Origin: an uncultured Myxococcales bacterium
GTDB lineage: Bacteria; Myxococcota; Myxococcia; Myxococcales; Myxococcaceae
Length of the DNA: 64,000 bases
Assembly (NCBI GenBank): GCA_937980205.1
Contig: CALJKW010000061.1
Span: 59,351-123,350 of the forward strand
Direction of reading: 5' to 3'
A model generated the notes under the pieces. It searched no databases. It saw only the letters and a list, made by a program, of their open reading frames with translations, and was not told the origin of the DNA. Position numbers and translations under genes: made by a program. Below are positions 61,301 to 64,000 of this stretch, piece by piece. The stretch's first letter is position 1; each line of letters opens with the position of its first letter.

Positions 61301-63329
61301 CATCCCCGACGCGGTGGAGACCTCGGCCGACCGTGACGCCGACGGCAAGGGCAACTGGCGAGATCTCGACAGCGACGGCGACGGCATCGAAGACGCCGTC
61401 GAGCGCGGCCCCGACGGCGCGCACCCGCGCAACAGCGACTCGGACACGTACGCCGACTACCTCGACACCGACTCGGACGACGACGTGCTGCTCGACGCGT
61501 GGGAGCGGGGGCCGGTGGCCGGCGCCCAGCGCGACACCGACGGCGACGGCACGCCCGACTACCGCGACACCGACAGCGACGGCGACGGCATCGGTGACAT
61601 CGTCGAGACGAACGGCGACGCCACGCTCGTCGACACCGACGGCGACGGCACGCTCGACGTGTTCGACCTCGACACCGACGCCGACGGCATCTCCGACCTG
61701 CGCGAGACGGCCGCCGACTTCGACGGCGACGGCATCGGCAACTGGCGAGACCTCGACGCCGACGGCGACGGCCTGACCGACGAATGGGAGAAGGGCAGCG
61801 CCTCGATTCCGCGCGACTCCGACTCCGACGGTGCGCCCGACTACCTCGACCTCGACAGCGACGGCGACACGCTCACCGACGCGGTGGAGAAGGGCATCGT
61901 CGCCAACGTGCTCACCGACACCGACATGGACGGTACGCCGAACCTGCTCGACCTCGACAGCGACAACGACTGCCGCCTCGACGTGAACGAGCCGGCCTTC
62001 TCGACCGACCCGTCGATGCCGAACGAGAACCCGAGCGACAACTGCGGCGGCGCCGGCGCCTGCCAGCTCTCGACCGGCATGTGCCTGGTCGCGTGCACGG
62101 CCGACGCCGACTGCGGCGGCGCGAGCAGCGGGAAGATCTGCGACCCCACGTCGCGGCTCTGCACCGACGGCTGCCGCGGCACGGGTGGCAACTCCTGCCC
62201 GGCGTCTCACTTCTGCAGCTCGTCGACCTCGTCGGCCGGCGTCTGCGAGATCGACTCCGACGGTGACGGCATGACCGACCGCGCCGAGCTCGCGCTGGGG
62301 CTGGACCCGAACGCGAAGGACAGCGACGGCGACGGCATCGACGACTCCATCGAGACGAACGGCGGCAAGGTCGTCGACACCGACAAGGACGGCACGCCCG
62401 ACGCGCTCGACGCGGACAGCGACGGCGACGGCATTCCCGACTCCGTCGAGAAGGCGGTCGACACCGACGGCGATGGCACGCCCGACTTCCGCGACGCGGA
62501 CAGCGACGGCGACGGCTTCACCGACGCCGACGAGCGGGCGGTCGACACCGACGGCGACGGCACTCCCGACTACCGCGACGCGGACAGCGACGGCGACGGG
62601 CTCTCCGACGCGCACGAGAAGCGCATCGGAACCTCGCGCGTGAACCCCGACACCGACGGCGACGGCCTGGCCGACGCGGCCGAGGCCGGCACCGGCGAGG
62701 TGGCCATCGACACCGACGCCGACGGCGTGAACGACGCGCTCGACGGCGACAGCGACGGCGACGGGCTCGCCGACAACCTCGAGGCCTCGGGCGGCGTCAC
62801 GGTCGACACCGACGGCGACGGCAAGGCGAACCACGTCGACACCGACAGCGACGGCGACGGCATCCCCGACGCGGTCGAGGCGCACGGCGGCGTGACCGCC
62901 GACACGGACGGCGACGGCAAGAGCGACCACCTCGACACCGACGCGGACGCCGACGGCGTGAGCGACGCGGTGGAAGCCGGCCCGGTCGCGCTGCAGCCGG
63001 TCGACACCGACGGCGACGGTACGCCCGACTTCCGCGACCTCGACAGCGACAACGACTGCGTGGCCGATGCCTCGGAAGAGGGCGCCGCGCGCACCGATGC
63101 GAGCCTGCCCGCTGCAGACGCCGACCTCGCGTGCCCGGCCTCTGCGCCGAAGTGCGACACGAAGAGCGGCCGCTGCGTGCTGCCTGCCAACGCGCTGCCG
63201 GACGACGCGGCCACGCTGCAGGGCGCTGGCGGGCGCTGCGGCTGCAGCGGCGGCGAGGGTCTGCTCTCGGCGCTCGGCCTGCTGGTGGTCGCCGGCTTCC
63301 GCCGTCGCCGCGCGAAGAAGCAGGCCTGA
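55332..63329 (+). CDS. giant MYXO-CTERM surface protein with duplicated module and TSP3 repeats
   Basis: This 2665-residue protein starts at a GTG overlapping the OmpA stop; ATG at 55362, with GGAG upstream, is an alternative start for the signal peptide (lipobox AAASCTSG). Two copies of a Trp/Cys-rich module lie at about residues 173-517 and 952-1296 (GGSAGDGWDVIFSPDR, VFNVHHHDSPPTVMC, SNRSTGWIDPDTG). CarbpepD-like domains occur between and after them (PPLMPGTYTVRM). Residues about 1573-2577 are tens of TSP3 Ca-binding repeats (DSDGDGIPD), with a Cys-rich insert near 2240-2310. The tail CGCSGG, hydrophobic stretch, RRRR is a MYXO-CTERM sorting signal. Probably a Ca-stabilised surface adhesin or scaffold. 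The size is exceptional. Confidence 0.9.
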   Translation: MKRASLAGDFMHAPPSRLVALAAVLLAAASCTSGSSKSEAPAARSAAARQALATDLTLVADTQSPAVSGAVNLRLTAPVHGDVSLISQTLSLSFDKSKLTATGAPIIPEGWTATYFNGASALPSAPVNAAQWALVDKIVASGSVESDGSAAGQQVIVGNAGGSIPPPPTATTFSGGSAGDGWDVIFSPDRKRVFNVHHHDSPPTVMCRNAADGSSCGAGYPFALFHTSNRSTGWIDPDTGRFWHETYSGTTAGWECVDVSGVMGATYSPPAYCPTRFVSAGFSATNYDVHIDLVNVGKELYGLDTNSGRLTCLDASAGAPCAGQPYAGFGGVGAGNVSLIAIEGKVYVHGSSKVMCFDPATKAACTNGWPASGRPTTKVRPVMAVPDATGKLNVCVQGDCWSLDGSATSLPASFATFMTSNPVDSGCCGTYYSKTAYGNTKLFFPMSSNRLQCWDSAANGGAGGQCTTTGTGAVPYPLIVNQIYTAVIDPLNANCLWTNSHDGVIRTWDVPSGSAGCKAPPPPPPVATYYPQAVIPRLACDGSTRIGAWRSFKVVNPEPSEYTSATVTIRDSNGADIPGWVNVPVPASQVIDLSGLTTAMTGPNPAFAITFVGLVNDITQGAVTGGPQAQFKVIGDSPQMCLAAQMRACASGSGVFPSGGATATSVTGEGSAAVAANPAVAFTPASISISDAAALAANCGATLNGTLAEGDGTPMAGLDVGLLDTLGQTVPAANGAPIRTSSNASGVFTFPPLMPGTYTVRMTGTATRALKSITVTAGGAGTVNVSGISGISAPITASPAAVSTVNGLYVDPSTLVGPDGGAIAYDPSAFQGSSQFIFTASTLTPAQGQAVQYSAKVPLQDVRQVVANAIDVSIDPARQHLTGAPTAPEGWAVQYFSNGVALPAAPTTPAGWASVDRIVADGGVRFDGVVNGHQMYVGASVATAPPPTAASFSGGSAGDGWDVIFSPDRTKVFNVHHHDSPPTVMCRKAADGSSCGAGWPFSLFHTSNRSTGWIDPDTGYFWHETYSGSTAGWECVDVSGTLGATYSPPAYCPTRFVSAGFTATNYDVHIDLVNVGKELYGLDTSSGRLTCLDASAGAPCAGQPYAGFGGVGAGSVSITAIAGKLYVHGSARVKCFDPATKAACSNGFPVEGVTTSKVRPVMAVPDATGKLNVCVQGDCWALDGSASTLPAGFSSFMASNPVDSGCCGTHYSKTAYSTTKLFFPMSANRLHCWDSAANAGLGGACATSGSGAMPYPITVNQIYTAIADPADENCLWTNSHDGVIRTWNVNKGTTGCAPPPGLVKFKPSITLPRLACDPARRVGDWSVFKLTAPSTAQYTSASLTVKDSANAEIPGWTNRALPASQQLDLTGLTMALTGPSPTFEVTFQGLNFTGNPTADFTVVSGSPELCFTAIDTCPTAPGALPTVAPPATTATAKGSLTLADGSIVELSPIDRTVQFQAPGVAACGGTISGALASVEGRAVPNVPVALLDGAGNPLLSAQTGANSAYAFPPLVAGTYRVKVSDVRGWVVDSITVVSGGSGTVAASGGSAVSNAVLVVPASARVVNAQVHVGDSDGDGLPDDKESGPNFADLDTDGDGVADHLDLDSDDDGMLDALENRGLATLVDSDEDGTPDLRDFDSDGDGIADVIESGATNDVALTKLSGPVGANGIVDAIETAPESGIIAFTIANTDGDAKRDALDDDSDADGLLDAVEGVSDVDGDGVLAFRDLDSDNDGLPDALERGTGPQPRDTDNDGIPDYVDTDSDGDGIADSTEAGFAAAQLNPDGTLKGPFGANGLAIALETSPGSGVIAYVPRDQDGDGTPDWLSGDSDGDGLPDALEKGLTQLPVDSDGDGKPDYLDLDSDGDAIADSVEANGAVPVDTDGDLTPDHLDLDSDDDSLPDLIETAADADGDGKGNWRDLDSDGDFVTDRVEGAGDPDADGIPSFLDLDSDGDGIDDVVETDGDGTLVDTDLDLVADLLDLDSDGDGIPDAVETSADRDADGKGNWRDLDSDGDGIEDAVERGPDGAHPRNSDSDTYADYLDTDSDDDVLLDAWERGPVAGAQRDTDGDGTPDYRDTDSDGDGIGDIVETNGDATLVDTDGDGTLDVFDLDTDADGISDLRETAADFDGDGIGNWRDLDADGDGLTDEWEKGSASIPRDSDSDGAPDYLDLDSDGDTLTDAVEKGIVANVLTDTDMDGTPNLLDLDSDNDCRLDVNEPAFSTDPSMPNENPSDNCGGAGACQLSTGMCLVACTADADCGGASSGKICDPTSRLCTDGCRGTGGNSCPASHFCSSSTSSAGVCEIDSDGDGMTDRAELALGLDPNAKDSDGDGIDDSIETNGGKVVDTDKDGTPDALDADSDGDGIPDSVEKAVDTDGDGTPDFRDADSDGDGFTDADERAVDTDGDGTPDYRDADSDGDGLSDAHEKRIGTSRVNPDTDGDGLADAAEAGTGEVAIDTDADGVNDALDGDSDGDGLADNLEASGGVTVDTDGDGKANHVDTDSDGDGIPDAVEAHGGVTADTDGDGKSDHLDTDADADGVSDAVEAGPVALQPVDTDGDGTPDFRDLDSDNDCVADASEEGAARTDASLPAADADLACPASAPKCDTKSGRCVLPANALPDDAATLQGAGGRCGCSGGEGLLSALGLLVVAGFRRRRAKKQA
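55848..56880 (+). repeat. internal duplication, copy 1 (partner 58185-59217)
   Basis: About 1 kb inside the giant gene is repeated at an exact offset of 2337 bases (779 codons) with no indel. Long blocks are identical at the base level, for example around GACGGCTGGGACGTCATCTT and the conserved GTGAACGTCGGCAAGGAGCT. Conservation of bases as well as residues points to recent duplication or gene conversion. Confidence 0.85.
60049..63060 (+). repeat. thrombospondin type 3 repeat tract
   Basis: About 3 kb encodes tandem Asp-rich TSP3 units (typical spacing D-x-D-x-D-G-x-x-D) built from GACGGCGACGGC-like codon blocks. The base repeats follow codons and vary in length, so this is a coding repeat and not a CRISPR. 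Confidence 0.85.
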
Positions 63330-63350
63330 GGGCTTGCGCGAGTGACGTGG

Positions 63351-63393
63351 CCGGCCCCGGTGGGAGAGCTCCCGCCGGGGCCGGTCTGTTTTT
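63351..63393 (+). terminator. rho-independent terminator of the giant surface protein gene
   Basis: A 16-base stem (CCGGCCCCGGTGGGAG, 63351-63366, with CTCCCGCCGGGGCCGG, 63369-63384; one G-U pair) is followed by TCTGTTTTT. It starts 21 bases after the stop codon. Confidence 0.85.
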
Positions 63394-63436
63394 GGCGGGT
63401 CTGAAAGCCGCGACTGGCGACGACTCCGTGCGCCCT

Positions 63437-63550
63437 CTCGATAACGCTGAGCGGAGGCACGCGAAGCGGGCCGCAGTCGAAGCGCGCCCGAAGCCGTCCA
63501 TGGGCCCGCTTCGACTCCGGGCCTGCGGCCCTCCGCTCAGCGTGAACGGG
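63437..63550. repeat. dispersed palindromic element, copy 2
   Basis: A near-identical copy of the 49566-49677 element with the same outer arms (63444-63458 and 63530-63543). It differs at a few positions: 1-base insertions or substitutions near the centre and in the right arm. Like copy 1 it lies between genes, here between the giant gene's terminator and the carboxylase gene. Confidence 0.75.
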
Positions 63551-63566
63551 AGGAGTCTTGCGCGGA

Positions 63567-64000
<434 letters not shown>

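Noticed and set aside
55098..62930. An open antisense frame of about 2600 codons across the giant surface gene
   Set aside because: It mirrors the Asp/Gly codon repeats on the other strand and is made of Arg/Val/Ala-rich sequence with no domain. In very GC-rich DNA long antisense frames arise by chance.
60049..63060. Regular short DNA repeats that could suggest a CRISPR array
   Set aside because: The repeat is codon-based (Asp-Gly-Asp), of variable length, without unique spacers, and lies inside a reading frame of TSP3 units.

Overview
The window is very GC-rich, gene-dense bacterial DNA that most resembles a myxobacterium (Myxococcota). The evidence is two MYXO-CTERM sorting tails (Cys motif, hydrophobic stretch, Arg cluster), many lipoproteins with Gly/Ser- or Cys-rich low-complexity stretches, DUF1592/DUF1552 pairs, a CCWPGQ repeat family, and a giant thrombospondin type 3 repeat surface protein. 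No rRNA, tRNA, CRISPR array, prophage or insertion sequence was seen. Genus-level placement is not possible from this sequence alone.

Layout. 1-4.6 kb: the end of a SNF2 helicase, two Cys-rich lipoproteins, a solitary DGQHR (DndB-like) protein, a START/SRPBCC protein and a DUF2341 lectin-like MYXO-CTERM protein that runs into a decayed toxin-antitoxin remnant. 4.6-11 kb: acyl-CoA thioesterase II, small envelope proteins, an S46 dipeptidyl-peptidase and a CaCA antiporter. 11-20 kb: a six-repeat lipoprotein, a CPBP protease, a PAS/GAF histidine kinase, a coiled-coil protein and two divergent DUF457/YdjM-type membrane proteins, one fused to a transglutaminase-elicitor domain. 20-31.9 kb: hemerythrin, a class II UvrA, the DUF1592-DUF1552 pair followed by a 29-residue membrane microprotein, an FAD oxidoreductase, a beta-barrel protein and a class II photolyase. 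31.9-41 kb: a penicillin-acylase homologue with Thr at the nucleophile site, a Cys-rich lipoprotein/histidine kinase/response regulator operon, a NuiA-like protein and an RTX-M91 metallopeptidase. 41-50 kb: a UGA-containing ArsC/Spx-like gene, a roadblock-like protein, a rhodanese-cysteine desulfurase-persulfide dioxygenase fusion, CCWPGQ-repeat proteins, a DUF2071 protein and a TauE exporter. 50-64 kb: a copper monooxygenase-like protein, a cytochrome c protein, an OmpA-family protein translationally coupled to the 2665-residue surface protein, and the end of an acyl-CoA carboxylase.

The strongest candidate for something new is the minus-strand gene at 40938-41267. An in-frame UGA sits exactly where the first Cys of a CXXC redox motif belongs, the frame stays open and ArsC/Spx-like on both sides, and a two-stem hairpin fitting the bacterial SECIS model starts just after the UGA. 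It looks like an unannotated selenoprotein that a standard gene caller would truncate or miss.

A second window-wide pattern is a TA-rich hexamer ending about 6-9 bases before the start codon of many first-in-operon genes. These genes lack a Shine-Dalgarno sequence, while internal genes often have one or are coupled by GTGA/ATGA/TGATG overlaps. This suggests widespread leaderless transcription, including two divergent gene pairs that appear to share one symmetric -10 box.

Sulfur and selenium redox chemistry (the selenoprotein, the sulfur fusion enzyme and the TauE-type exporter) clusters within 10 kb. The joint role is inference only.
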